Shown: positions 19,903 to 30,076 of the stretch, one piece after another
Position numbering within the stretch: position 1 is the first letter of the stretch
Layout: every line of letters starts with the position of its first letter
Assembly: GCA_963971225.1 (NCBI GenBank)
Contig: OZ020270.1
Location: 1,922,001 to 1,986,000 of the forward strand
Length of the DNA stretch: 64,000 bases
From: Melieria omissa
Lineage: Eukaryota > Arthropoda > Insecta > Diptera > Ulidiidae
Direction: 5' to 3'
Program-made: the position numbers and the translations under genes
The notes under the pieces: model-generated
What the model saw: the letters and a program-made list of their open reading frames with translations, nothing else
Databases searched by the model: none
Told to the model about the DNA's origin: nothing

Positions 19903-21021
19903 TTAGGGATCGGGGGGTCGGACATTGGAAGATGAGGATTGTGGTTTCGACTTGGGCCGAAAAAGATTCAGCCGTTCCATTACCTCGTATCTGCAGGTCA
20001 GAAACTCATTCATTTGTGACCAGGGGGGCAGATCCTTCCGGGATGTCAATGACTGCTCCCATAAAGCTATGGTTGCTTCAGGCAATTTGGTAGAGCATAT
20101 ATATACCAGCAGCGGATCCCAATTGTCAGTGTCTACGGCCTGAGACTTGAGAATAGACAGACAATTGTTTACAGAATTCTGGATCCGCTGTAGTGCCTCA
20201 CTATTTTCGGTGTGGGCAGGAGTTATATTCAATAGAGATCGAATTTGGCTGTCAACGAGGATGCGTTTGTTTTCATATCGGGAACTTAGGGCTTCCCACG
20301 CGAGTCTGAAATTTTCATCGGTTAGAGCGTATTGTTTAACAATAGCACCGGCTTGGCCTTGCGTTTTGTATCGGAGGTGATACAATTTCTGGGCTGGAGT
20401 GAGCTGGGGGTGGTTAATGTATACCGCAGTAAACATGTCCCGAAAGGACGGCCACTGCTCATAGCCCCCGAAGAATGTTTCGGTGTCGCAAGGAGGAACT
20501 TGGAGGCAAATGTAGGAAGTATTTGCTGGTTCTAGGGGTTGAACCGGTTCCATACGCGTAGCAGGCTGGGGGGACTGAGATTGGAGCATCTTAATGATGT
20601 CCAACATCTTTGCCATGCACAACTCGTATTGGTCTGTGCAGGCGTCGATCTTTTGCCTAGCCGACTCTTTATAACCGTCGGGCTGGCTGTTGTCCTCAGC
20701 AAGGAAGACTGCCTGATGTGCGCGCATTAGCTTCTCCCATTGGGCTTGCAGATTTTTCTGCTTAATTTGGACCGGTGATGTGGTCAAATCCTCAATGGGA
20801 GCCGATGTAAATTGTGTGCATAATTGCACGAGTCTCTCGGACTCAAAACCAAATGTGGCAACACTGGGATCGGTTGCTTTGGGACTAGGGGGCTTGGAGC
20901 GAGTTTTGAGTGCCTCGCGAGTGACAGGAACTGTCCAATGTGCCTCAGTCGACTTTGAACATCTTGGAGAAGGAGACTCCATTTTGTTTATTTCACGCTT
21001 AGGGGATCGCTCAACAGGCAT
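19903..21021 (-). CDS. BEL gag (372 residues)
   Basis: Uninterrupted frame with an N-terminal basic region, a helical segment (QAQWEKLMRAHQAVFLAEDN), then the BEL gag core: PPCDTETFFGGYEQWPSFRD, LTPAQKLYHLRYKTQGQAG, AWEALSSRYENKRILVDSQI and LLVYICSTKLPEATIALWEQ. These proteins form the particle shell. A stop at 19903 precedes the knuckle region, so the copy needs more than one change to read through. The start at 21021 (MPVERSPKRE) follows about 600 bp of leader. Confidence 0.85.
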   Translation of the reverse strand: MPVERSPKREINKMESPSPRCSKSTEAHWTVPVTREALKTRSKPPSPKATDPSVATFGFESERLVQLCTQFTSAPIEDLTTSPVQIKQKNLQAQWEKLMRAHQAVFLAEDNSQPDGYKESARQKIDACTDQYELCMAKMLDIIKMLQSQSPQPATRMEPVQPLEPANTSYICLQVPPCDTETFFGGYEQWPSFRDMFTAVYINHPQLTPAQKLYHLRYKTQGQAGAIVKQYALTDENFRLAWEALSSRYENKRILVDSQIRSLLNITPAHTENSEALQRIQNSVNNCLSILKSQAVDTDNWDPLLVYICSTKLPEATIALWEQSLTSRKDLPPWSQMNEFLTCRYEVMERLNLFRPKSKPQSSSSNVRPPDP

Positions 21022-21624
21022 TTTAATGGCTTAAAAAAGCTCGAAAGGGGGTTTAAAATTCGTTTGAATATAAATATAAGGTTTATGGGGAATAAACCTG
21101 AAGTATTACCGCGTCCGCGCGAACGATAATTAAAGAATGGGGAAAAATACACGAAAGTGTAAAAAATTTTCATTGCGAATTTGTATATCTGTTGAGGATA
21201 GAAGTTTAGAACTGTATGTGTAAACGCGTCGAGAAATTGGTATATATATATTTGGACTAAACAAGAAATATGTAAATAAGGATTGGGGATATTATTATTA
21301 AACAACCAAATTTTTAATATATAGTCAAATGTGTATCTTAATCTGTCTTTATTTGTGTGCAAACGTGAATAAATGTTTGTATGTAAAGAGTCAGTGTTTG
21401 ATAATATATATGTATATTAGTTTATTAGTGTTTACGGGTAATAATAATATTTAGTTCTTATTATATTTTGTATTAGGGGAATCCAACAATAATAGTGTGA
21501 ACGATTAAAATTTTTGAGTACAGGTGGGGTGTTTTTGGCCCACTGTATTCGCTTGGGGTGACAACAGCTGTGCACTGAGTATGTATGTGCAGCACTATTG
21601 AAAATTTTCTAAGTCTCACAAAAT
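21022..21624 (-). other. BEL leader region, AT-rich
   Basis: Between the gag start and the right-hand LTR. A 124-residue frame crosses it but is low complexity and lacks domains. A clear primer-binding site could not be identified next to the LTR. Confidence 0.5.
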
Positions 21625-21874
21625 TGTTCAATGTGCTGCGAAAATGTAGAAATGCGGAGCGGTAGAAAAATACGGTAGGTGTTCGGGTTTGTGTGTCTTT
21701 ATTGTTAGACGTATGAAAACAGAGTAACAGAGTGTACGAGAAAAAGTAAACGATACGACCGGCTCAAGCCGGGGAGCAAAAAATAGGGGGAACATGAATA
21801 CAAAAGGAGACGGAAAGGTTGAGATTAGTGATAAGATGGACGGATCACTAAATACAGCACAGTACATCTGAACA
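21625..21874 (-). repeat. BEL LTR (5' copy relative to its genes)
   Basis: Ends CATCTGAACA on the + strand (TGTTCAGATG on the coding strand) and contains an AATAAAGAC polyadenylation-type motif on the reverse strand near 21700. It is followed by the GACGG duplication. Confidence 0.8.
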
Positions 21875-21879
21875 GACGG

Positions 21880-22011
21880 TGAAGTGTAAAAGTGTGAAAT
21901 AAAGTGATTGTTGGTTCTTTTTGACTGCGTTTGGATAGTTAAAGTTGTTTAATTTTCAAATTGCACAATCCAGTGATACATAACAGCCCACTAGACCTAG
22001 TATTCGTAACA
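21880..22011 (+). mobile_element. Gypsy LTR, second part
   Basis: Continues the LTR from 17960 (TGAAGTGTAAAAGTGTGAAATAAAG ...) to the terminal TATTCGTAACA. It is followed directly by TTTGGTGTCAGAAGTGGGAT, the primer-binding site region. The sequence TGGTGTCAGAAGTGGGAT is complementary to the 3' end I recall for an insect tRNA-Leu. Confidence 0.9.
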
Positions 22012-22084
22012 TTTGGTGTCAGAAGTGGGATTGTGGACAATTGAAAATAAACAAAAAAAAAAACTAAATAAATAAAGCACGGAC

Positions 22085-23170
22085 ATGGTTAAACTCGAGC
22101 TGCTGAAGGTGGACCAGCTGAAGAAGGAGCTGGCTGCCTGGAATTTGCCGACTGCTGGCGGGAAAGTGGAGTTGCAGCTGCGCTTGCGAGAGGCGTGTGA
22201 GGCACGAGGCATCGATTGGGCTGCGCACGAGTTCGGAACGCAGGAGCTAGAGGCGTCGGCCAAGGTGGAGGAATTGGCTGCGGGTGCGGCGTCGATGCAA
22301 AGTACGGCTGCAGCGGCTGCGCCACCACAAGCAATGGACATGAGCCAGCTTATGGTTGCAATGAAAGGCATGTTCGAGACTTCCAATCGTGAAATGTCGG
22401 CGCAGATGGCAGCGAAACTTGAAAATGTAAATCAGGAGTTGTCCAGCAAGCTGCAGGAACATTCTGCGCGCTTGGAGCAGAAAGTGGAGGAAATCTCAGA
22501 CAGGATTAATGGGAAAGTCGAGCACCTGGAGACGCGAGTAGAGCACTTGGATAAACGAGTCGACGACCTGTATGATTCCCTGAACAAACGAGTTGATAGT
22601 CTGGAGGACTCGATGAACAGAAAAATGGACGAGCGGCTTAGGGAGGTACAGCCTCGAGAATGGTTGCCGCCGGTTCCGGAAAGTGTTGCCATCCGAGCAG
22701 AAGTGCCTACTTATGATGGGACTACGCCGTTCGATACATTCAAGCTACAATTCGACCTGGCTGCTCTGGAAAATCAGTGGACCGATGTAAGGAAAGGTCG
22801 GAGATTGGCGCTGGCTCTTGAAGGTGCTGCGGCTGAGGTAATAAAATCAGTTCCGGAATGTTTACGAAGTGAGTACGAGACCGTCATAAGGGCGCTGGCA
22901 GCCAAATACAGCGACGAGCACAACAGAACGCTGTACTACTGTGAGCTGAAGAATCGCAGGCAAAGGGCCAACGAGGCGCTGAAGGCATATGCAGCAGACA
23001 TTGAGCGGCTCGTACAGCTATGCTACCCGTCCTTCGGTGCTGATGATCTCGAGAGGATGAAGATTGAGGCGTTTATTGAAGGTCTTCATGATCCGGAGAC
23101 ACGTCGCAGTGCGTTGATGATGGGCAAGCCGACATTAAGGGAGACGGTGACCAGCGCGATGACATTGAAT
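22085..23170 (+). pseudogene. Gypsy gag with SAP-like N-terminus, truncated
   Basis: Open from MVKLELLKVDQLKKELAAWN. Residues 3-35 (LKVDQLKKELAAWNLPTAGG then KVELQLRLREA) match the SAP DNA-binding pattern. Residues ~110-195 form a heptad coiled coil (DKRVDDLYDSLNKRVDSLED). The capsid-like region follows: EVPTYDGTTPFDTFKLQFDL, AEVIKSVPECLR, RQRANEALKAYAADIERLVQ and FIEGLHDPETRRSALMMGK. Homology to the other copies stops after TSAMT near 23164; the last ~25 codons of the frame are unrelated. The CCHC knuckle and all of pol are missing. Confidence 0.85.
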
Positions 23171-23249
23171 ATTCGAGACTTTTACGAATTCGACAAAATC
23201 CGTTCGTATACTTTTTCTATGATAGTTATACATAAAAATATGAAATAAA

Positions 23250-24656
23250 ACAAAAAACGATATTTTCAAAATTTCAAACTAGTTGTGCCCCTTAAAACAC
23301 ATATAATGAATTACTTGACATGAATTTGAGAAAATTTGTAGATTTCTTGGAAAACAATTTTCTCAAAAAGTGCTCACATTTTTCTATTATTCCATGTTAA
23401 ACCTCGCTTGATAGGATAGCACCGAATTAAGCGCATTTACGTTATTATTTATTTTTTTCGAAAATACATCTTTAACGGGGTCAACAATGGGTTAAGGTGC
23501 GTATACGGGAAGGCTATTAAAAACAAGCATGAACCGATGGGCCTATTGACTTGAAAATTGGTGAAAACACTTAAATTAAAAAAACAAATTAGACACGTGT
23601 TTCCCATTTTTTTGAAAATCTAAATCTAAAGTTGTAAACCAAGGTTTATATGCAGAAACAGGATTTTTTGCGTTTTTGACCTCAAACTTTGAGAAACGAT
23701 TAAAAAGCATGAATTTATGGGCCTATTGACTTCAAACTTTGTAATCTCTTAGTAAGAACTAATTTGACACGTGTTTTTAAAATTTTTGTTTTTAATCTAA
23801 CGAGCTGAATCAAAGATTAAAAGTGTGTATGGAGATCATTTAATCATCATCATCATTTAATTAGTTTTTTTGTCGATTTCGAATTTTGCAAAAGTACTTC
23901 AAACGAGAAATAATTCGACAATTTTCCATTTTTTTTCCATGAAAATTTAACGGGGTCAACAACGGACTAAGAATTTGTCTGAAGAAACTGCTGTATGGAG
24001 AAACACATGATTTAATGGGCCTTTTGATTTCAAAATTGGTAAAAACACTTGAAATTAAAAATAGGCACATGTTTTTAATTTTTTTTAAATCAAAATCTGA
24101 TTAAGAGGTCTACTGACGTAAATATGGTGAAAGTACTTCAAATGAGGTTTAATTAGATAAGTATTTGTTAATAAAAATCTAAGGGCTCACAAATGGCAGC
24201 GAGAAACTTGAATAATTGGGCTCATTGACTTTAAAGGCGCGGGGCCCTACTAGTACTAAATATTTCAACGGCAAATAGATTTTTGGAAAGAAAACCAATT
24301 TGGTCTACAATACAACACTTTAGCCCTGAAACAAAAACTTCGTACTAAACAACAACTCCAAGGATGTTTTCTCTATACATAAATATGTGACTCTGCCATA
24401 TCTATATGGCTATATAGCTATCTGCTATAAATGCTGTAATTGTGTTGAACGCGCACATAAAGTGTATCTAAGCGTACAAATATACTTACCATATTATAAT
24501 TCAAGTTTTAAACATTCGTTGTACGACTTTGACAAAATATCTATGCACCAAAAAATTAATAAATACTATTAGCCCTATTTACAATCTTGTATCGGTTTAC
24601 ACCGTAGTATTGTAAAATGATTTTACTCTAACTAAATATGAAAATATGTTGCATAT
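23250..24656. repeat. AT-rich region with degenerate CTATTGACTT repeat units
   Basis: Phrases like GATGGGCCTATTGACTTGAA occur near 23537, 23716, 24016, 24108 and 24218. Each is followed by TTGGTGAAAACACTTAAATT and ACACGTGTTTTT-like tracts, with ACGGGGTCAACAA separators. The spacing is irregular (about 90-300 bp). The block ends near 24255 with GGGCCCTACTAGTACTAAAT, which recurs inverted near 62193-62215. No coding sequence. Confidence 0.6.
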
Positions 24657-25082
24657 TGTAACGATAAGACAGTCTGTCGCTGTGCAAAGCAACCCTGCCG
24701 CTTCGCGCCGTGCCATAATTCAATGTGGCAACGACGGCCGCGATAATAACTTTTAGTCCAATCTGGCAACGATGGTCGCGATCATCAGGGAAACTTTTAG
24801 TCCACTCCGGAATGTGCGGGAACGATCTGCGCGATGGCCGGACAGAGTATAAAAGGCGGCCGGATGCGGCCCAGCGAGTCAGTCTGGTTTTGACAAGTGA
24901 AGTTGCCACACGGAGTGATTAAGCAAATATTTAAGTGTACGAACAGTAAAGTGTAAACTGTGAATAATAAAGTGACTGTTGGTTTATTTTATTGTCTGCG
25001 TTTAAGAAACTGACTGTGTTTTATTTTCAAATTACACAATCCAGAGATACTTAACAGCCCACTAGACTTAGTATCCGTAACA
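24657..25082 (+). mobile_element. Gypsy 5' LTR (second copy)
   Basis: TGTAACGATAAGACAGTCTG to TATCCGTAACA, 426 bp, TATAAAAGG near 24849, preceded by ATAT. It is followed by the same tRNA-Leu-type primer site (25083-25105). It appears to pair with the LTR at 37354-37815, but the flanks do not show a matching duplication. Confidence 0.9.
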
Positions 25083-25185
25083 TTTGGTGTCAGAAGTGGG
25101 ATTGTGGAAAATTGAAGATTAAAAAAAAAAAAACAAACAAACAAAAAAACAAAAACGAAAGAAATAAAATTATAAAAGCACGGAC

Positions 25186-26669
25186 ATGGTTAAACTCGAG
25201 CTGCTGAAGGTAGACCAACTGAAGAAGGAGCTGGCTGCCTGGAATTTGCCGACTGCTGGCGGAAAGGTGGAGTTGCAGTTGCGCTTGCGAGAAGCATGTG
25301 AGGAACGAGGCGTCGATTGGACTGTGCACGCGTTCGGAGCGCAAGAACAAGAGGCGTCGGCCAAAATCGAGGAATCGCCTGCAGGTGCGGCGTCGATGCA
25401 AAGTACGACTGCAGCGGCTGCACCACCACAAGCAATGGACATGAGCCAGCTAATGGTTGCACTTAAAGGCATGTTCGAGACTTCCAACCGAAGAAAGAGA
25501 AATGTCAGCGAAGCTGGAAACTACGAATCTTAAAATTTCGGCAAAAGTCGAGACTGCAAATCGAGAAATGGCTGAAAATTCTGCGCGCATAGAGCAGAAG
25601 GTGGAGTAAATTTCCAATAGCCTGAATGTGAAAGTTGAGCATCTCGAGCGAATAGACAATTGGGACAAACGGTTTGACGAAATGGGTGAATCCCTGAACA
25701 GACGAGTTGACAACCTGGAGGAGTCCTTGAACAAACGGGTTGACAGTCTGGAAGATGCGATGCACAGAAAGATAGACGAACGGCTTCGAGAGGTACAGCC
25801 ACGAGAATGTTTGCCACCGGTTCAGGACGGTTTTGCTACCAGAACAGAAGTGCCTACTTATGATGGTGCTGCGCCGTTCGATACATTTAAATTGCAATTC
25901 GACTTGTCTGCTTTGGAAAATCAGTGGACAGATATCAGGAAAGGTCGGAAGTTGGCACTGGCGCTGAAAGGTCCTGCGGCGGAGGTAATCAAATCAGTTC
26001 CAGAATGTTTAAGAAGTGATTACGGTGCCATCATGAGAGCATTAGCAGCGAAGTATAGCAACGAGCACAACCATGCGCTGTACTACTTTGAGCTGAAGAA
26101 CCGCAAGCAAAGAGCCAACGAGGCGCTGCAGACATATGCAGCAGACATTGAGCGGCTCGTACAGTTGTGCTACCCAAAATTTGGTGCTGATGATCTCGAG
26201 AGGATGAAGATTGAGTCGTTTATTGAAGGTCTTCATGATCCTGAAACACGTCGCAGTGCGTTGATGATGGGCAAGCCAACATTTAAGGAAACGGTGACCA
26301 GCGCGATGACATATGAGGCGACATGGATTGGGAGCACTCGGTATGCACCTGCAAGAATACGCCAGATCCAGCCGGACAATGACATTGCGATCCAGGCAAT
26401 AAGCTCTGAGCCACCGGGCAGGCCACGGGTGGTCTTCTTTAAAGTTGTTTGCTGGGTATGTGGCAAGCAGGGCCACATATCACGAGACTGCTGCCAACGA
26501 AAGAGGCGTTCCCGTTCTCGATCGCAATCGCCTGAAGCGAGGAATACTGACAATCGAGGCGTGAGCTGATCCCCACAATCTGCTGCCCCACCGTCCTTGT
26601 CTCACAGCTGAAACGACAACCCAACAGCTTGACGATTGAAGGAAGGATAGATGGAAATTTGTTTTAACA
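25186..26669 (+). pseudogene. Gypsy gag and start of pol, broken
   Basis: Same SAP-like N-terminus, coiled coil and capsid motifs as at 22085. A stop near 25531 and a small rearrangement split the coiled coil (25186-25533, then 25628-26569). This copy retains the CCHC zinc knuckle CWVCGKQGHISRDC near 26452-26495, then an arginine/serine stretch (KRRSRSRSQSPEA). After a stop at 26567 the pro-pol reading (QLKRQPNSLTIEGRIDG) starts and is cut at 26670 by the LOA-type LINE. The rest continues at 33899. Confidence 0.85.
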
Positions 26670-26674
26670 CTGTA

Positions 26675-28121
26675 CCGGCGGTAGACAGTGGGCGAGCGGG
26701 CTGTCTGGCGTCGTCATCCAACGACCGCTTAGGCTGTGCAGCGGGACCCCAGGCTGCACGGTCTACTAATGCTACTGGGAAGCAGGAGGTGCCCAAACCT
26801 GCTCTAAGCAGACAAAAGGCGCAGGAGACCATCGCACAGGCTAGCCCCTCACTTTCGGGGGTGGTGCCTCAGCTCCGGGGCCTCCGACTCGACGCTGCTA
26901 TAGAGGGGGGATCTATGATTCTCTCGCAGGGTAGCAGCGCCGTGTCGGTGGACTCTGGGGTGGAGGCGGCATTCCTGGAGGAGGGGGACGAACCTGCGGC
27001 CACGGGTTCCACTCCTGGAATTTCATCGGAGGGGGAACGCAAGGCGAGCAGTGCTGCGAAGAAAGCCAGAAATGGCTACCGGCGCTCGCTTGCGTTTCTC
27101 CGAAAAAAATGAGTCAGGAGCCCGGATCCTTGTCTGACAAGGAGAAGGAGCTGGTAAGAAGCACCAGAAGATCGTGGCTAAATTCGAAAAGAAGCAGGCG
27201 ACGACTTCTGGTGCTGAGACTTCGACTATTGCAGCAACGCCTGGAGACAGGGCCACTGCTGCACAGTCGTCCACCTGTACAGCAACGGCGGCAAAGCCTG
27301 GTTTTAGGGCCACGGCCACGGCCGCTACAGCTGTACGGCCGGACAGAGCAGGAGCGGCGAAGCCTGGAAACAGTGCCACGGCTGCCTCGTCAATGCGGAA
27401 GGCTGATCAGAACCCATCCACCTCGACAAAGCCCACTTCCACCATAGTGGAAAAGGCTGTCAAAAGGGGTAGATCGGGGGACGATCAGCCTACAGGGGAG
27501 GGGAAAAAGCTGAAACCCTCAGACAACTTCTCCTCTCCACAGGAGCTGCAGATTGCCGTAGTGGACCGGAGCGATCCCGATGGGAAAATTCGCCCGGAAA
27601 ACTGGCTCTCTGTTGAGGCGCGCATTCTGCGAGCGATGCTCGGGGCGGCGGACGATGAAATCGACTTCGACAGCGCTGGCTGGCAGAAGGGCGTCAAAAT
27701 CGTCGGTTGTGGCAACAGGCAGTCACTCAACTTCCTGGTGCGCACAATCGGCGGTCTTGAGCCTCTCTGGCAGGGAGCAAAACTCGAGGTCATACCTCGC
27801 GACCGATTGCCTCTCCGATCTATCGTCACACTGTGGGTCCCGCCTCCAGTCATGGAGGACGACGACACGTTGAAGCTGATAGGTCGGCAGAACAGCGGCC
27901 TTAAGACTGGAGAGTGGAGAGTAATTTCCTCCACTACTAGCAAAAATGAGACGGGTAAGGACCTCGTGGTCGCTGTTGACCAACCGTCCTTCACTCATCT
28001 GCGAGACTCCTCTGGTGTTGTTACGTTCGGCTTGGGTTCCCTAAAAGCTCGTTTCCCCAATAAGGAGCGCGCCACACAGGGAAAGGCTGAAGGTAGTGTA
28101 GATAAACTTGCACCACTCTAA
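26675..28121 (+). pseudogene. LOA ORF1 (DUF4780-like), two frameshifts
   Basis: Low-complexity N-terminal part (to about 27112) with acidic and Ala/Ser-rich segments, then EKELVR and QKIVAKFEKKQ-type sequence in shifted frames. A long frame (27174-28121) follows with Ala/Thr repeats and a globular domain near residues 145-310: WLSVEARILRAMLGAADDEI, DFDSAGWQKGVKIVGCGN, LEVIPRDRLP, TLWVPPPVMEDDDTLKLIGR, TGEWRVISSTT and VAVDQPSFTHL. This is the pattern I associate with DUF4780 in LOA/Bilbo-like ORF1 proteins, thought to bind RNA. Indels near 27110 and 27165 break it. It overlaps ORF2 by a few codons. Confidence 0.75.
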
Positions 28122-30076
28122 AGCCGCCACCCACGATCTTATGCAATTCCTGGAGGAGGAGGAAGTTGGCTTGGCCTTGATCCAGGAACCCTGGCTCGTC
28201 AGAGGCAACGTTTGTGGATTGGGGTCAAGTCAATTCAGAGTACTTCATTCGCGCGGTGAAGGTAAGATACGAGCCTGTATTGTGTATAGAAAGTACATTA
28301 ATCTGTTTCTCTTATCTCCATACAGTACTGGTGACCTGTGTGTGGCTGCATGCGAACGACACGAGGGGCGAGACCTGATTCTGTCGTCCGCATACATGCC
28401 TTTCGAAGGAGAGGAACCACCGCCGAAGGAAGTCCGGGACCTTGCTGCGCACGCCCGATCACGCAGGCTCGACCTCATCATCGGGTGTGACGCCAATGCA
28501 CACCACATGCTGTGGGGAAGTTCCGACACAAATAGTAGGGGTGAGTCAATTTTTGAATTTCTTCTTAGTTCTAACCTTGTGCTGTGTAATAGAGGCAATA
28601 CGCCGACTTTCCACAACAGGATTAGGGAGGAAGTAATAGATATTACCTTAGTTACCGTCTCCAACACTATCTCTGTGGTCGATTGGAAAGTACTGACGGA
28701 ATGTTCGTTCTCGGACCACAACCGTATAGTCTTTTCAGTGGCCATAGAAGTTGGAAGTCCACAAACCTATAGGAATCCGAGGAAGACTAACTGGCCTAGA
28801 TTCAGTGCACTAGTTTCTCAGAAACTGGCATCGCGCAAAGCGAGAGCTACATTCGAGAGGAACAACATTGATAGGTCAGTAAATCTTCTAACGAATGTAC
28901 TTAACAAGTCTTTTAACGAATCCTGTCCTAAAAGTCGAGCTCCACGGAAAACCAACGCAGTGTGGTGGACCCCAGAGCTAAGACAACTTAGAACAGATAC
29001 TAGACATCTCTTCAATAAGGCTAAACTTAGCCGAACTGAAGAAGACTGGGGAGCCTACAAGGCTAGCTTTAATAAGTTTAAGCAGACTATTAAGGCGGCC
29101 AAGCGGGATGATTGGAGGAATTACTACGAATCCCTCGACAACGTTAACGAGGCCGCCAGACTTCGCAAGGTGCTAGCTGGGGCATCACATACCCCTAGCA
29201 GCATTAGGAAATCTGACGGCTCGTGGACAGAATCGAGATAGGAGCTTCTAGAGACTCTCATGAACACCCACTTTCCCGGTTGCACGACTGTTGTTGAGAC
29301 GACCACGCCTCATAGACAGCACTCGTCACGACCGCATGTTTTAGTTCAGGGGATTATCGATGAGGTCAAAGTGGCATGGGCGATAGACACCTTCAACCCG
29401 TACAAATCTCCGGGTCCCGATGGTGTCATTCCGGCTATGCTGCAATGGTCTAAGGAGGCAGTGGTCAAAGTCTTGGTGCGAATCTTTCGGGAATCTCTCC
29501 AACAGGGCTATGTACCACGCGCCTGGAAAGAGGTTAAGGTGGTGTTCATCCCCAAGGCGGGGAAGTCAAACCACATCACTGCAAAAGACTACAGACCGAT
29601 CAGCCTGTCATCGTTCTTTCTTAAGACTTTGGAGAGGCTGGTAGATGTCTATGTCAGGGGAGTGGCACAGTCCAGGGGACTCTGCAGGACGCAACATGCG
29701 TATTGCAGGGGAAAATCTGTAGACAGCGCCTTGCATGAGGTCGTTCAGACGATCGAAAAATCGCTGAGCGTCAAGGAGTATACGTTAGCCGCTTTCCTCG
29801 ATATTGAGGGGGCCTTTAATAACGTCACTCTAGAGGCAATAACCAGTGCACTTAGAAAATTCGAAGTTGACGAGAAAGTGGTGAGGTGGACCAGCGATAT
29901 GCTTAGTAGCAGAAGGGTTCACTCCAGCCTAGGCTCGTGCTCGGTGAGGAGGTTAACCACAAGGGGCACACCTCAGGGGGGCGTCCTTTCACCTCTGCTG
30001 TGGCTGCTTGTGATAAACAACATCCTCGAGATCTTCGAATCCAGGAGGCTGCGAGTAGTAGCATATGCGGACGACG
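28099..30076 (+). pseudogene. LOA ORF2, endonuclease and first half of reverse transcriptase
   Basis: Read from NLHHSKAATHDLMQFL; no ATG at the start, so translation probably depends on ORF1 coupling. Endonuclease motifs: LALIQEPWLV, SSAYMPFEGEE, LIIGCDANAHHMLWGSS, VIDITLVTVSN, SDHNRIVFSV. RT motifs: NPYKSPGPDGVIPAMLQW, VVFIPKAGKSNH, AKDYRPISLSSFFLKTLERL, QHAYCRGKSVDSALHEVV, AAFLDIEGAFNNV, RGTPQGGVLSPLLWLLVIN. The catalytic YADD (AYADD at about 30061-30076) is the last codon block before the Transib-like insertion. One nonsense codon (TAG at 29239) is otherwise the only break. Confidence 0.85.

Larger units (their letters stand above)
17961..21874 (-). mobile_element. BEL/Pao-type LTR retrotransposon, internally deleted
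   Basis: Long terminal repeats at 17961-18186 and 21625-21874 share GATACGACCGGCTCAAGCCG and GGGGGAACATGAATACAAAA. The element is flanked by the 5-bp duplication GACGG (17956-17960 and 21875-21879), as expected for BEL. Coding is on the reverse strand: gag (19903-21021), CCHC region and aspartic protease (about 18800-19888). Reverse transcriptase, RNase H and nearly all of the integrase are missing. It inserted into a gypsy LTR. Confidence 0.85.

Noticed and set aside
27023..27379. Ala/Val-rich reverse-strand ORF
   Set aside because: Shadow of the low-complexity LOA ORF1 on the opposite strand.
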